Assembly (NCBI GenBank): GCA_031270845.1
Contig: JAISXF010000010.1
Coordinates: forward strand, 1-52,249
DNA from: Prevotellaceae bacterium
Lineage (GTDB): Bacteria; Bacteroidota; Bacteroidia; Bacteroidales; UBA932
Direction: 5' to 3'
DNA length: 52,249 nucleotides
How positions within the stretch are numbered: position 1 is the stretch's first letter; every line of letters begins with the position of its first letter. The notes beneath the pieces were generated by a model that made no database searches, was not told the DNA's origin, and worked only from the letters and a program-made list of their open reading frames with translations. Positions 1 to 9,309 of the stretch are shown piece after piece. The position numbers and the translations under genes are program-made.

Positions 1-1393
1 CCTGCGTGGTAGTGGCGCCGCAATTACCGGTAGCGGTTACGGTGTAGGAATGCGCGCCGACGGTGGCCGAGGCAGCGGCCGTGCCGGTAATTTCTACATT
101 CGGGGCGTTCCATGTGTAGCTCAGGCCGGCGGGCAGGCCTTCGACGGTAACGTCGGTGGCGTCGGTGGCGCCGTAAGTAATAACGGTGGTTAGCGGCTGG
201 CCTAACGGTATTGTTTGGACATTGGTGCCTTGTGGAGAAATTAATGCGAAGGCCGGGGCGGGCGTAGCGCCAATAGTAACGCACGTGTCAGCCGGGCAAC
301 CAAAGGCGTTCCATGCCCGCACGCAGATGGTTACGCTGCCGCTTTCGGGCATCCGTACCGTGAAGGTGCTGTCGCCTGAAGGCGAGCAGTGTTGTACCGT
401 CGGGAAGTCGCAATCAACGCCGGCGTCGGTATCATTCCCCGAAAGGTAGGGGTTATGCGAGGCGCCGGTGTAAGTTTGCGTAAAGCAATACGAGCTGCCC
501 GCGCCGGCGGAGGCGGTGAGGTCAAAGGTGCTGTCGGCGCAGTAGGTCGCCGGCGGGCTAATAAATACAGGCACCGGCGGCGGCACGAGGGTAACGGTGG
601 CGGGCGCACCGGTGGCGGTGCAGCCGGCAGCGTTCTTTATGGCAACGGGGTATTCGGTTGTGGCCGTTGGCGAGAAAGTGGCGGAGTTCGTGGCTATCCA
701 TGTGGCGCCGTCATCGAAGCTGTAGAAGGCGGCATCGGCGGCGGTGGCGGTGAGGGTTGTCGTGTCGCCGGTACAGACGGAGTCGGGTGCGGCGGAGAGC
801 ACCGGCGTGGCGGGCGGCGTGGGAATTAAGCCCGGGCAGCCGGTGGCGTCGGTCAGGGTCGTGATACATTCGCCGGAGAAGGTGCGGACACCGGAGCCTA
901 AAGAAGAGCCGTTAATCTCAAAGGGCGGAGTGCCGTGCAGGTCATAATGCGCGGCGCCGAGGGTGGCGTTGGGGGGGTAGTCGGTAGCGTAGGCGCACCA
1001 GTTGAATTTGGCGTCGGCCAGGTTTTGCAGCTCTACCGTTACGGTAGAGCTGAATGCGCCGGCGGCATTGCCCCGCAGGTAGAAGCCGCGCGCCGCGGGC
1101 TGGAAGGGGTAACTCGGCGTGCCGGCGCTCACGGAGGCCACCGGAGTGGCGAGGGTGGCCGGCGCCCAGCTGTCCAACACATTGCCGGCGTTGATGCGCT
1201 GGTAATCGACAAACACCCAGACGCTGTCCAAATGCTTGGCGCCGACGGGCGCCGTGTCCCAATAGACGCGGAAGGTTACGGTCGGCGTGGCGCCGTAGGT
1301 GGTCGAGAGTTGCTCAATTTGTACAACGCGCGACTGCCCGAAGGCCGGGGTCAGGGAGAGGGATAAAACGGAAAGGAAGAGAATTTTTTTCAT
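1..1393 (-). CDS. Secreted multi-domain surface protein, N-terminal 464 residues (cut by window edge)
   Basis: The reverse strand is open from an ATG at 1393 to the window edge with no stop, so the gene continues to the left. The product starts with a signal peptide (MKKILFLSVLSLSLTPAFGQ) and goes on as a Thr/Ala/Gly-rich extracellular protein with Cys-containing Ig/PKD-like modules. One module begins near residue 210 with the pattern APDSVCTGDTTTLTATA, and later ones contain YCADSTFDLTASAG and TCVTIGATPAPAF. Such modules are common in Bacteroidota cell-surface proteins exported by the type IX system; the sorting domain that would prove this lies outside the window. Third codon positions are strongly GC-rich, unlike the 4093-residue protein at 13073. 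It is divergent from the SprB-like gene at 1993. The exact function is unknown. Confidence 0.8.
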   Translation of the reverse strand, partial: MKKILFLSVLSLSLTPAFGQSRVVQIEQLSTTYGATPTVTFRVYWDTAPVGAKHLDSVWVFVDYQRINAGNVLDSWAPATLATPVASVSAGTPSYPFQPAARGFYLRGNAAGAFSSTVTVELQNLADAKFNWCAYATDYPPNATLGAAHYDLHGTPPFEINGSSLGSGVRTFSGECITTLTDATGCPGLIPTPPATPVLSAAPDSVCTGDTTTLTATAADAAFYSFDDGATWIATNSATFSPTATTEYPVAIKNAAGCTATGAPATVTLVPPPVPVFISPPATYCADSTFDLTASAGAGSSYCFTQTYTGASHNPYLSGNDTDAGVDCDFPTVQHCSPSGDSTFTVRMPESGSVTICVRAWNAFGCPADTCVTIGATPAPAFALISPQGTNVQTIPLGQPLTTVITYGATDATDVTVEGLPAGLSYTWNAPNVEITGTAAASATVGAHSYTVTATGNCGATTTQ

Positions 1394-1488
1394 TTGTTTA
1401 CTGTATTAGTCTGAACTATGATTTTTTTGATTTTATGAGGACTGTGATTTATATTGTGATTTATATAAAGGATACGATACCAATAGAA

Positions 1489-1520
1489 AACCCCGACAGA
1501 GGCTTTCGCCCTGCGGGGTT
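1489..1520 (-). terminator. Stem-loop followed by TTTTC in the leader of the minus-strand gene
   Basis: AACCCCG pairs with CGGGGTT, and inside it CAG pairs with CTG and GGC with GCC, with two bulged A residues and a TTTC loop. Read on the minus strand the stem is followed by TTTTCTATT, as in a weak intrinsic terminator. It lies between a minus-strand -7 element (1741) and the start codon at 1393, so it could act as an attenuator, or simply be a leader structure. Confidence 0.45.
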
Positions 1521-1553
1521 GTATTAAGATAGTTTGTATTTGAGGAAATGATT

Positions 1554-1623
1554 ACGCTGTGCGCTGTGCGCTGTGCGCTGTGCGCTGTGCGCTGTGCGCT
1601 GTGCGCTGTGCGCTGTGCGCTGT
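1554..1623. repeat. Tandem heptamer GCGCTGT, nine perfect copies plus one variant
   Basis: Nine identical copies of GCGCTGT run from 1561 to 1623, preceded by the variant ACGCTGT at 1554. The array is non-coding and lies in the 563-bp gap between the divergent genes at 1393 and 1993, inside what would be the 5' leader of the minus-strand gene. Perfect identity indicates recent expansion, so copy number is likely to vary between strains. Confidence 0.9.
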
Positions 1624-1740
1624 GCTGAATGCGTCAGCGCAGCACAAAGCTACGGGTTTTTCCGGTATAAAGCGGGGGTTACCGGAACTTTTTATGAGAA
1701 AGTTATTAACAATATACATGTCTTTATATTGAATGTGGTG

Positions 1741-1748
1741 CAAAGATA
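1741..1748 (-). promoter_or_regulatory. Bacteroidota -7 element (TATCTTTG) on the minus strand
   Basis: CAAAGATA on the plus strand reads TATCTTTG on the minus strand and matches TAnnTTTG. It would start a transcript near 1734 leading to the gene at 1393, with a leader of about 340 nt that holds the GCGCTGT array and the 1489-1520 stem-loop. No good -33 TTTG was seen. Confidence 0.45.
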
Positions 1749-1783
1749 CTATATTTTTCTTTAATCCGCCAAATTTTTTTTTA

Positions 1784-1930
1784 AACTATGAACTATGAAC
1801 TATGAACGATGAACGATGAACGATGAACGATACCTCATACTTCATACTTCATACTTCATAGTTCATACTTCATAGTTCATACTTCATAGTTCATACTTCA
1901 TAGTTCATACTTCATAGTTCATACTTCATC
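1784..1930. repeat. Two opposed arrays of 7-bp repeats (CTATGAA/CGATGAA and ACTTCAT/AGTTCAT)
   Basis: From 1784 there are about six heptamers of the form CTATGAA or CGATGAA. After a few bases, about thirteen heptamers ACTTCAT or AGTTCAT follow up to 1930. TATGAAC is the reverse complement of GTTCATA, so the two arms can pair into a long imperfect hairpin. The block ends about 20 bp before the -7 element of the SprB-like gene. The rest of the 1394-1956 gap is AT-rich and holds no supported gene. Confidence 0.85.
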
Positions 1931-1951
1931 GTTAAATTCGTAATTAATTCC

Positions 1952-1959
1952 TACCTTTG
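1952..1959 (+). promoter_or_regulatory. -7 promoter element TACCTTTG of the SprB-like gene
   Basis: TACCTTTG matches TAnnTTTG exactly, with TTCG at 1937-1940 as a poor -33. Transcription would start near 1965, about 28 nt before the ATG at 1993. The TTG at 1957 lies inside this promoter element and so cannot be the start codon, which moves the translation start to 1993. Confidence 0.7.
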
Positions 1960-1992
1960 CCCCGAAATAATATCCTTTTTATACTTATTTAT

Positions 1993-4900
1993 ATGTTGCG
2001 GAATGTTAAATCGGTTGTGGCAATGTGTTTATTGCTTTGCTTTTTCTGCTTTTGGTCGGGCATGAACGGGCAGACCCTCTCGGCTACTATTACGGCCACG
2101 CGCGATAGCGTGTGTGAGGGCGGAACCTCGCCTGTTATTACGCTGACGGGCTTTGGGGGCACGGCGCCCTATATTTTTACCTATACCGTGAATGGCGGGC
2201 CGGTGCAGACGGCTGTTTCGTCGTCTTACAGTGATGCGGTTACGGCTATTCCGCTGCCGGTATCGGTGCCGGGCAGCTATGAGTATCGTATTACGTCGGT
2301 CTCGGATGGGGTGTATTTGACGGTCTCGGACGTGTTACATACCTTTACGGTGGTTCCGTTGCCGGCGCCCGATTTTACGGCGACTTCCGGTCAGTGTGCT
2401 ACGACGCAGTTTACCTATACCGGTACGCCGAATGTAGGTACTTATAGCTGGCTTTTTGGTGATGGTACGGGGTCGAGTTATGAAAATCCGGGGCACGGGT
2501 ATCCGGGCACATCAACCGGCACGACAAATTATAATGTTTCGCTGACGGTTTATGATAATACGACGTTGCACTGTTCGGCGACTACGGCTCATGTCGTTAC
2601 GGCGTATCAGGTGCCCGATGCGCGGCTCGGGCCTGACCCCGATATTCCGTTTGTGTACCGGTCGTGTACGGACGATACCAGCCCGCAGTCGTTTACATTT
2701 GTTAATTTTTCATCGACTACGGCTACCAATACGCATTATGCAATCAATTGGGGCGATGGCACGCCGGGCTACAGTTCGGCGGTTTTCAATACGGCGCTCA
2801 CGCATGTGTACAGTTTTGGGGTCTGGACGTTGCAGTTTACGGTGTCGGCGGGTTCCTGTTCGCGGACGACGAACTATACGGTTTTTATAGGCAATGTGCC
2901 GGGGGTAAAGATTGAGAAGGTGGCCAATACGCAGATTTGTGCGGGTAATTTGCTCACCTTTCCGCTGACGGCTTCGAGTGATAATCCGGTGGGTTCGACT
3001 ACCTATACGGTAAATTTTGGCGACGGTTCGCTGCCCATTACGCTCTTCGACCCGTTGCCGGCCAATATTACGCACCAGTATGATAGCTGTTCGTGTGAGA
3101 GTTCGATTCTCGGCGCCGGACAGGAGCTTTATTCGGCGGCGTTTCGGTTTTCTATTAAAGCTGAAAACTACTGTGGTGCGGCGTCGGCGGATGCCTATCC
3201 TATTTATGTGTCGGCGATACCGGAAATCGGGTTCAAAGTCATTTCTGACAGCATCTGTGTCGATGCGCCGCTGTGTATTATCGATACTACAAACTGGACG
3301 GAAGTAGTAACCACGGGAGGAACCAATGCGGAGTGCCGTCCGGGGAAAAAAGTATGGCAGATAACGCCGGCGAGCGGCTTTACGCTCGATGAGGGGAGTT
3401 TGGGAAATGATAACGGCAGTATGAACCCGAACCTGTGGCTGAGCGGCTCGGAAAGGATATGTCCGACGTTTACGACTGCCGGAACGTATAAAATAAGTCT
3501 TAAGCTCGGTAACAAATGCGGTACCCAAAGCAAAGACTCGGTCATTTGTGTGGGCGAGGCCAAGAAGCCGACCTTTATATTGGATACAAACAGAGGCTGT
3601 GCTCCGCTCATTATCCATCCCGTAACGACGACCGATACCTCCAATTCCTGCCATCCGCTGCGCTATACGTGGGCTGCCGAATATGCTGTGGGGAATTGCG
3701 GCACCGGCACGTCCTATACGTTTTTGGGTGGTAAGTCGTCGGCATCGCCGACTATTGAGGTGCACAACCCCGGCACGTATTCTTTCTGGTTGAGGGCAGG
3801 CAATGCCTGCGGAACCCATACCTCCGACCCGCAAATTGTAATCGTGAATGATAAGCCGAAGCTATCGGGCATCTTGCCGGCAACGGCCTGCGAAGTGCCG
3901 GCGGGTACTACTATAACCACCTCCGCTGCGGTCGATAGCTGTAATGGCGGTACGGTAAACTACACCTGGCTCTTCCCCGGCGGCCTGCCGGCGACAGACA
4001 GCGGTATGGTTACGGCAAGCTCTGTCTCGGCGACGGTTGTCTATGCCACGCCCGGTGAGAAAACCATTACCCTGAAGGCCTTCAATGCCTGTGGCACCAC
4101 AACGGCTATCCGTCCGCTGACCATCTACACTGCGCCGGTGATGACGCCTGTCCCTGACGGGAAATACTGTAACGGCGCTACCGTGCCCGCCGTGTCGTTC
4201 AGCGCCACGCCTACGGCTACTTATGGCTGGACTAATTCCAATACGGCTGTCGGGCTGCCGGCGAGCGGCACCGGCGCGATACCGTCGTTTATTGCGCGCA
4301 ATAGCGGTACGGCGCCCGATACGGCGACGATTGTCGTTACCCCCGAGACGGGCGGTTGTCCGGGCAACCCGACGACATTTACCATCGTCGTGTATCCCTC
4401 GCCCCAGACGCAGTTTTCGCAGGCGGGGCAAACCGTCTGCTCCGGCGATACCACCTCGCCCGTAACGCTAAGCAGCACGACCGACAGCGTATTGTTCCAA
4501 TGGGCAGCGGTTCCTGTCGGCGGTATTACCGGTATGCTGGCTTCCGGTGCCGATACTGTTCCCGGTCATGTGTTAATCAATACCACCAATGCGCCGATAA
4601 CCGTCCGTTACCGCGCCTTCGCAGAGCTGGCCTACGCGCCTTCCTGTGCCGGCCCGACGGTCGATTATTCTATTATTGTCAATCCCCGTCCGGCTATTGA
4701 TACGCAACGGGTGGCGGTGTGCAGCGGCGAAGCCTTTTCCCTTATTCCGTCCGGCGGTGGCGCCATTATTCCCGTAGGAACTGTGTACAGCTGGACGGCG
4801 CCGGCTACCGATGCCGACATCTCCGGTGGCGCCTCCGGCACCGATGCCCCGGCGATTAGCGGCACCCTGACCAATGCCGCCGATACCGTCCGGTCGGCGA

Positions 4901-7900
4901 CCTATACCGTAACCCCGAAAGCCGGTGCCTGCATCGGCAATCCGTTTAGTGTTATCGTAACCGTATATCTCAAACCGATTATCGAAAACCGGACGGATAC
5001 AATTTGCAGCGGCGGTTCGTTTTCGATAACACCGCTGCACGGCGGCGGTACGATTGTTCCTCCGGGTACAACGTACCAATGGCCGCTGCCTGTCTGCACT
5101 CCCTCCGGCGCCGTTACCGGGTTGAGCGGGGGCAGCGCCCAGACATCCGTTAGCCAGACACTGACGAACGGAACCACCGCCGCAGCCACCGTTACCTATA
5201 CCGTAACGCCCGTGTCGGGCACCACGCCCGCTTGCACGGGGATGCCCTTTACCGTAACGATAGTGGTGAAACCCGCGCCTTCGGGAGTGCTAACCGGCAG
5301 CACGACGGTATGTGTCCTTGCCCCGGAACCGGCACTGACCTTTACCGGTGAAAACGGCGTGGCGCCCTATACCTTTTTCTATACGATGAACGGCGGCAGC
5401 GAGCAGTCGCTTATATCAACCGGCAGCACGGCCACTGTCGCCGTGCCTGTGGCCGATACGGGGGGCTATGTCTATTTGCTGGTGCGCGTAACCGACGCCA
5501 GCGTGAATACCTGCACCGGCGGCCTGTCCTCGGGTGCTACCGTTACGGTTATGCCGCAACCGGAGATTACGCAGCCGGTAGCCGTGCAAACCATCTGTAC
5601 CGGCGGTTCTCCGGCGTCGCTGAGTGTAGCTTATGCTTACGGCGCAGGCCTGCCCGTTTATACCTGGTATAAAAACGCAACACCCACAACCGCCGGCGGT
5701 ACGCTCATTGCCGGAGCCACGTCCCACACGTACACCCCGCCACCGACCGACTTCACCGCTGCGGGTACTTATTATTATTATGTAACGATTGATTTCCCCG
5801 ACGGCGGCTGTGCCCCGGCCGCGGCGGTGATTGCCGAAATACAGGTCTTCGACCCGCCGGTAATTACCGTGCAGCCCCCCGGCAGCCTGACCATTTGCGC
5901 CAATACCCCCGTAACGCTCGAAGTAACGGTATCGGGAGGCGTCGATACGAGCTATAATTATATATGGTCTCACAACGGAACCCCTGTTTCCGCTGCCGAT
6001 ACCTGCTCTCTAACCGGTGTCCTTGCCGATGCGGGAACCTATATCTGTGCCGTTTCCCAGCCTCCTTACAGCGGATGTAGTGTAGCGACGACGGGAACCG
6101 TTGTCCAGGTCGTCCCCGGCCCTTCTATCACTGTCCAGCCGCAGCCGTTCGAGGTCTGCCGCTGGTCGAACGTGGCGATGCTTACCGTCGAAACGCAGGA
6201 CGACAACGGTACGCCCGTCTACCAATGGTACTACAGTACGACCGACCAGTATGCCGACGGCGTAGCCATTGCCGGCGCCACGGCCGCAAGCTATATGCCC
6301 CCGACCGATACCGTTGGCGGGGCGTGGTATTACGGCACCGTATCGTATGCCGAAGGGCTGTGCAACAGTCTGACGTCGGCCATTGTGCCGGTTACGGTAA
6401 AGCCGGTGCCGCAGATTACCGACAAGGCCGATTCGATTAATACCGGAACGATGTTTTTCATTAACCCCGTTACCGATGCCGTCGATACCGTGCCGGCAGG
6501 TACCGTTTATACCTGGGAAGTAGTATCAATCAACCCGCCCGGAGGCGTTTCCGGCGCCACCGACGAGAGCTGGCCGCAGCCGGTCATCAGCCAGCTGCTG
6601 AACGTCGTTGTTGATGTCCCGGTCGTCGTTACATACCGTGTAATGCCGATAACCAATGGCTGTATGGGCGCGCCCTTCACCGTCGAGATAACGGTATTTC
6701 CGCCCTTCACGCCGACCATTACCGTAACCGGTATCCCCTGTCATTATTCGACCGGCGGCGGCAGCATCGACATGGTGATTGCCGGCGGCGTGCCTCCTTA
6801 TACGGTGGCATGGACAGGCCCCGGCGGCTTTACGGCCGACACCACGGCGCTCACGAACCTCGAGGCCGGGACTTATCAACTGCTGCTCACCGACGGGCGG
6901 AGCGCTACGTACAGCGGAACCTATACTGTCGGGAGGCCGGATGCGCTGGCGCTCGATGTGCTCGATGTGCATCACGTAACCTGCTTCGAAGCTATGAACG
7001 GAGCCATCACGCTGAATATGGCCGGCGGCGTTACGCCCTATGCCTTCACCTGGACGAAGGACGGCGTCCCGTTTGCCGACTCGTTGAACCTTTCGGGGCT
7101 GGGGCCGGGAAGCTATGCTCTGAGCGTAACCGACTCTAACGCCTGCAACCCCGTAACGGCGTCGGTGGTGATTACCGAACCGGAGCGGCTCACCATTTCC
7201 CTCGTTACCAAAGCCGACCTGCACTGTTTCGAGTCGGCTGACGGCATTATTGACATCCGGGTTGATGGAGGGATTCAAATCCCCCTGCCTTCCGGCGGAT
7301 GGGGCTATCGGTATGAGTGGATAAATGACAGTCTCGTTGTCGGGCTTGAGCAGGACTTGCGCAATGTGCCTGCCGGAACCTATGAGGTACATGTCGAAGA
7401 CGTCTATTGCTCCGCCGCGGCGACCTACGCATTGACCCAGCCGGACGAAATTATTCTCCATGCGGAAACCACTCCCATCACCTGCTATGGCGACGACAAC
7501 GCCACCATCGCCGTCAGTGTTGTCTCCGGCGGCTTCGCGCCCTTTTATGCTATATGGAATACCTACCTTTCGGGGTTTTATAAGGACAATATGCCTCCGG
7601 GCGACTATGTGATTACGGTTACCGACTCCACGGGCTGTGCCGCCTCCATCGACGTGCATATCGAAGAGCCGCCGCTCTTTGTCATGCAGCCGGTGGTCAG
7701 GCATGTATCCTGTTACGGAGCGGCCGACGGGAGCATCCGTCTTTACTTTGAAGGCGGTGTGCCGCCGGTACATTTTGAATGGGAAGATGACCCCGCCGCC
7801 GGCTCCGACCGGACACACCTCTCGGCCGGAACCTACACCGTCCACATCAGCGACGTCCAGCCCTGCCGTTTTGACCGTACCTTTACCATTCTCGAACCCG

Positions 7901-9309
7901 CTCCCGTAAACATCGCCGCCGCCGTAACCCATGTGATGGACTGCTTCGATGTCAATGGCGGAGCCATCCAGCTAAATGTGTCGGGGGGCACGCCGCCGTA
8001 CGCCTATCTGTGGTCTACCGGCGATACTACAGCCCGGCTCAATGCTGTCCCGGCAAACGATTATTTGGTTGATGTCCGTGACCGGAACGGCTGCACGGCC
8101 ACAAAAAGCTATACCATACAGCGCCCGCAGGAAATCTCGGTGCAGACGGAAAGCGCCCCGTCGTTCGACTGCACAACCAACCGTAAAATCCGCGTTACAA
8201 CGGCTATCGTAACCGGGGGAGTCCCGCCATACGTGTACAGCTGGTCGCGGGGAACGCCGGTCGGCACGCACGGCGAAAGCATGGCCACCGACGAAGAAGG
8301 GATGGGCTTTGTTTCGGTTACCGATTCGCGCGGATGCCGGGCCGAAACATCCTTCGATGTCTCCGTTACGCAGGAACTCTTCGGCATCGAACCGGAAATG
8401 AAAGACTGCACCGAACACATTTATGCCTTCGATGCAAAAGTATATGACGAGCAGCCCGGCGATGTCTATGTCTGGGATTTTGGCGACGGCACCACGTCGC
8501 TTGGACGCATCGCCACGCACCGTTTTGCGCAGGCCGGAATCTATACCGTAACCCTGACCGTAACCAACCGGATTTGTACCTACCACCTCACCCAGCAGGT
8601 CGGCGTAGAAGGGCTGCCCGATTTGCTCATTTATCCGCCCGAACCCCGATTTTGCCCCGACGACTCGGTGGTGCTAACCGTCAGCGGTGCCGAAACCTAT
8701 CGCTGGAGTACGGGGGCCGAAGGAAATACCACCGCCATTTATGCCGAAGGAACCTATACCGTGCTGGGAATCTCGCCGGCAGGATGCCGGAACGAACGAA
8801 CCGTCGCGGTCGGGCTATATCCGTTTGAATATTATAAAATCGTAGCCGACAAGCAGACCGTAACCAACAACGACCCCGCCGTCCAATTCCAGACACACGA
8901 AACTCCGGAATCATTTTACGTATGGAATTTCGGCGATGGCTCGGAAGATAACGGAAACCCGGTGCAGCACACCTATTCGGTAACGGGCGACGGCTATTTC
9001 CTCGTGAAATTAGCGGTTACCAACCCCTACGGATGCCTCGAAACCGACGAAACATTCATCCATGCCGACAACGACCGGCGCCCGAATACCTTTTCCCCTA
9101 ACGGCGACGGGATCAACGACCGCTTTATGGAAGGATGGTACCTCGAAGTATATAACCGCAACGGCGTGCTGTTCTATCGGGGAACGGAAGGCTGGGACGG
9201 AACCTACCGCGGCGTGCCGGTAAGTAACGACACCTACTTTTATTGCCTCTTCGACAGCGGCGCGTCGGGAGCTAACAAAAATTGCGGATATATCACAGTG
9301 ATACGATAA
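1993..9309 (+). CDS. SprB-like giant surface adhesin with PKD domains and T9SS type B sorting domain
   Basis: A secreted protein of 2438 residues. It starts MLRNVKSVVAMCLLLCFF and has a hydrophobic signal segment ending near NGQ. Residues about 150-360 hold PKD-like modules with FGDG or WGDG cores. A long middle part holds Ig-like and PKD-like modules (repeated ICSGGSF-type starts and TYTVTP ends). Residues about 1578-2046 hold six or seven SprB-type repeats of roughly 80 residues with CYG..DG, GG.PPY.Y.W, L.AGTY and V.D..GC motifs. Two more PKD modules (WDFGDGTT, WNFGDGSE) precede the C-terminal NTFSPNGDGINDRF...EVYNRNG motif, the type B sorting domain used by T9SS. SprB of Flavobacterium johnsoniae is a mobile gliding adhesin; here only a surface adhesin role is inferred. 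The stop codon abuts the PorP/SprF gene, matching the sprB-sprF order. The ATG at 1993 was chosen because of the promoter. Confidence 0.88.
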   Translation: MLRNVKSVVAMCLLLCFFCFWSGMNGQTLSATITATRDSVCEGGTSPVITLTGFGGTAPYIFTYTVNGGPVQTAVSSSYSDAVTAIPLPVSVPGSYEYRITSVSDGVYLTVSDVLHTFTVVPLPAPDFTATSGQCATTQFTYTGTPNVGTYSWLFGDGTGSSYENPGHGYPGTSTGTTNYNVSLTVYDNTTLHCSATTAHVVTAYQVPDARLGPDPDIPFVYRSCTDDTSPQSFTFVNFSSTTATNTHYAINWGDGTPGYSSAVFNTALTHVYSFGVWTLQFTVSAGSCSRTTNYTVFIGNVPGVKIEKVANTQICAGNLLTFPLTASSDNPVGSTTYTVNFGDGSLPITLFDPLPANITHQYDSCSCESSILGAGQELYSAAFRFSIKAENYCGAASADAYPIYVSAIPEIGFKVISDSICVDAPLCIIDTTNWTEVVTTGGTNAECRPGKKVWQITPASGFTLDEGSLGNDNGSMNPNLWLSGSERICPTFTTAGTYKISLKLGNKCGTQSKDSVICVGEAKKPTFILDTNRGCAPLIIHPVTTTDTSNSCHPLRYTWAAEYAVGNCGTGTSYTFLGGKSSASPTIEVHNPGTYSFWLRAGNACGTHTSDPQIVIVNDKPKLSGILPATACEVPAGTTITTSAAVDSCNGGTVNYTWLFPGGLPATDSGMVTASSVSATVVYATPGEKTITLKAFNACGTTTAIRPLTIYTAPVMTPVPDGKYCNGATVPAVSFSATPTATYGWTNSNTAVGLPASGTGAIPSFIARNSGTAPDTATIVVTPETGGCPGNPTTFTIVVYPSPQTQFSQAGQTVCSGDTTSPVTLSSTTDSVLFQWAAVPVGGITGMLASGADTVPGHVLINTTNAPITVRYRAFAELAYAPSCAGPTVDYSIIVNPRPAIDTQRVAVCSGEAFSLIPSGGGAIIPVGTVYSWTAPATDADISGGASGTDAPAISGTLTNAADTVRSATYTVTPKAGACIGNPFSVIVTVYLKPIIENRTDTICSGGSFSITPLHGGGTIVPPGTTYQWPLPVCTPSGAVTGLSGGSAQTSVSQTLTNGTTAAATVTYTVTPVSGTTPACTGMPFTVTIVVKPAPSGVLTGSTTVCVLAPEPALTFTGENGVAPYTFFYTMNGGSEQSLISTGSTATVAVPVADTGGYVYLLVRVTDASVNTCTGGLSSGATVTVMPQPEITQPVAVQTICTGGSPASLSVAYAYGAGLPVYTWYKNATPTTAGGTLIAGATSHTYTPPPTDFTAAGTYYYYVTIDFPDGGCAPAAAVIAEIQVFDPPVITVQPPGSLTICANTPVTLEVTVSGGVDTSYNYIWSHNGTPVSAADTCSLTGVLADAGTYICAVSQPPYSGCSVATTGTVVQVVPGPSITVQPQPFEVCRWSNVAMLTVETQDDNGTPVYQWYYSTTDQYADGVAIAGATAASYMPPTDTVGGAWYYGTVSYAEGLCNSLTSAIVPVTVKPVPQITDKADSINTGTMFFINPVTDAVDTVPAGTVYTWEVVSINPPGGVSGATDESWPQPVISQLLNVVVDVPVVVTYRVMPITNGCMGAPFTVEITVFPPFTPTITVTGIPCHYSTGGGSIDMVIAGGVPPYTVAWTGPGGFTADTTALTNLEAGTYQLLLTDGRSATYSGTYTVGRPDALALDVLDVHHVTCFEAMNGAITLNMAGGVTPYAFTWTKDGVPFADSLNLSGLGPGSYALSVTDSNACNPVTASVVITEPERLTISLVTKADLHCFESADGIIDIRVDGGIQIPLPSGGWGYRYEWINDSLVVGLEQDLRNVPAGTYEVHVEDVYCSAAATYALTQPDEIILHAETTPITCYGDDNATIAVSVVSGGFAPFYAIWNTYLSGFYKDNMPPGDYVITVTDSTGCAASIDVHIEEPPLFVMQPVVRHVSCYGAADGSIRLYFEGGVPPVHFEWEDDPAAGSDRTHLSAGTYTVHISDVQPCRFDRTFTILEPAPVNIAAAVTHVMDCFDVNGGAIQLNVSGGTPPYAYLWSTGDTTARLNAVPANDYLVDVRDRNGCTATKSYTIQRPQEISVQTESAPSFDCTTNRKIRVTTAIVTGGVPPYVYSWSRGTPVGTHGESMATDEEGMGFVSVTDSRGCRAETSFDVSVTQELFGIEPEMKDCTEHIYAFDAKVYDEQPGDVYVWDFGDGTTSLGRIATHRFAQAGIYTVTLTVTNRICTYHLTQQVGVEGLPDLLIYPPEPRFCPDDSVVLTVSGAETYRWSTGAEGNTTAIYAEGTYTVLGISPAGCRNERTVAVGLYPFEYYKIVADKQTVTNNDPAVQFQTHETPESFYVWNFGDGSEDNGNPVQHTYSVTGDGYFLVKLAVTNPYGCLETDETFIHADNDRRPNTFSPNGDGINDRFMEGWYLEVYNRNGVLFYRGTEGWDGTYRGVPVSNDTYFYCLFDSGASGANKNCGYITVIR

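Noticed and set aside
1552-1764. Small frames encoding Cys/Ala/Val or Ala/His/Ser/Gln/Arg repeats over GCGCTGT
   Set aside because: They are translations of the heptamer array, with a TTG start inside the -7 element on the minus strand.
6526-7932. 468-codon frame on the minus strand inside the SprB-like gene
   Set aside because: A shadow of a GC-rich coding strand; it lacks family motifs and the plus strand has clear SprB repeats there.
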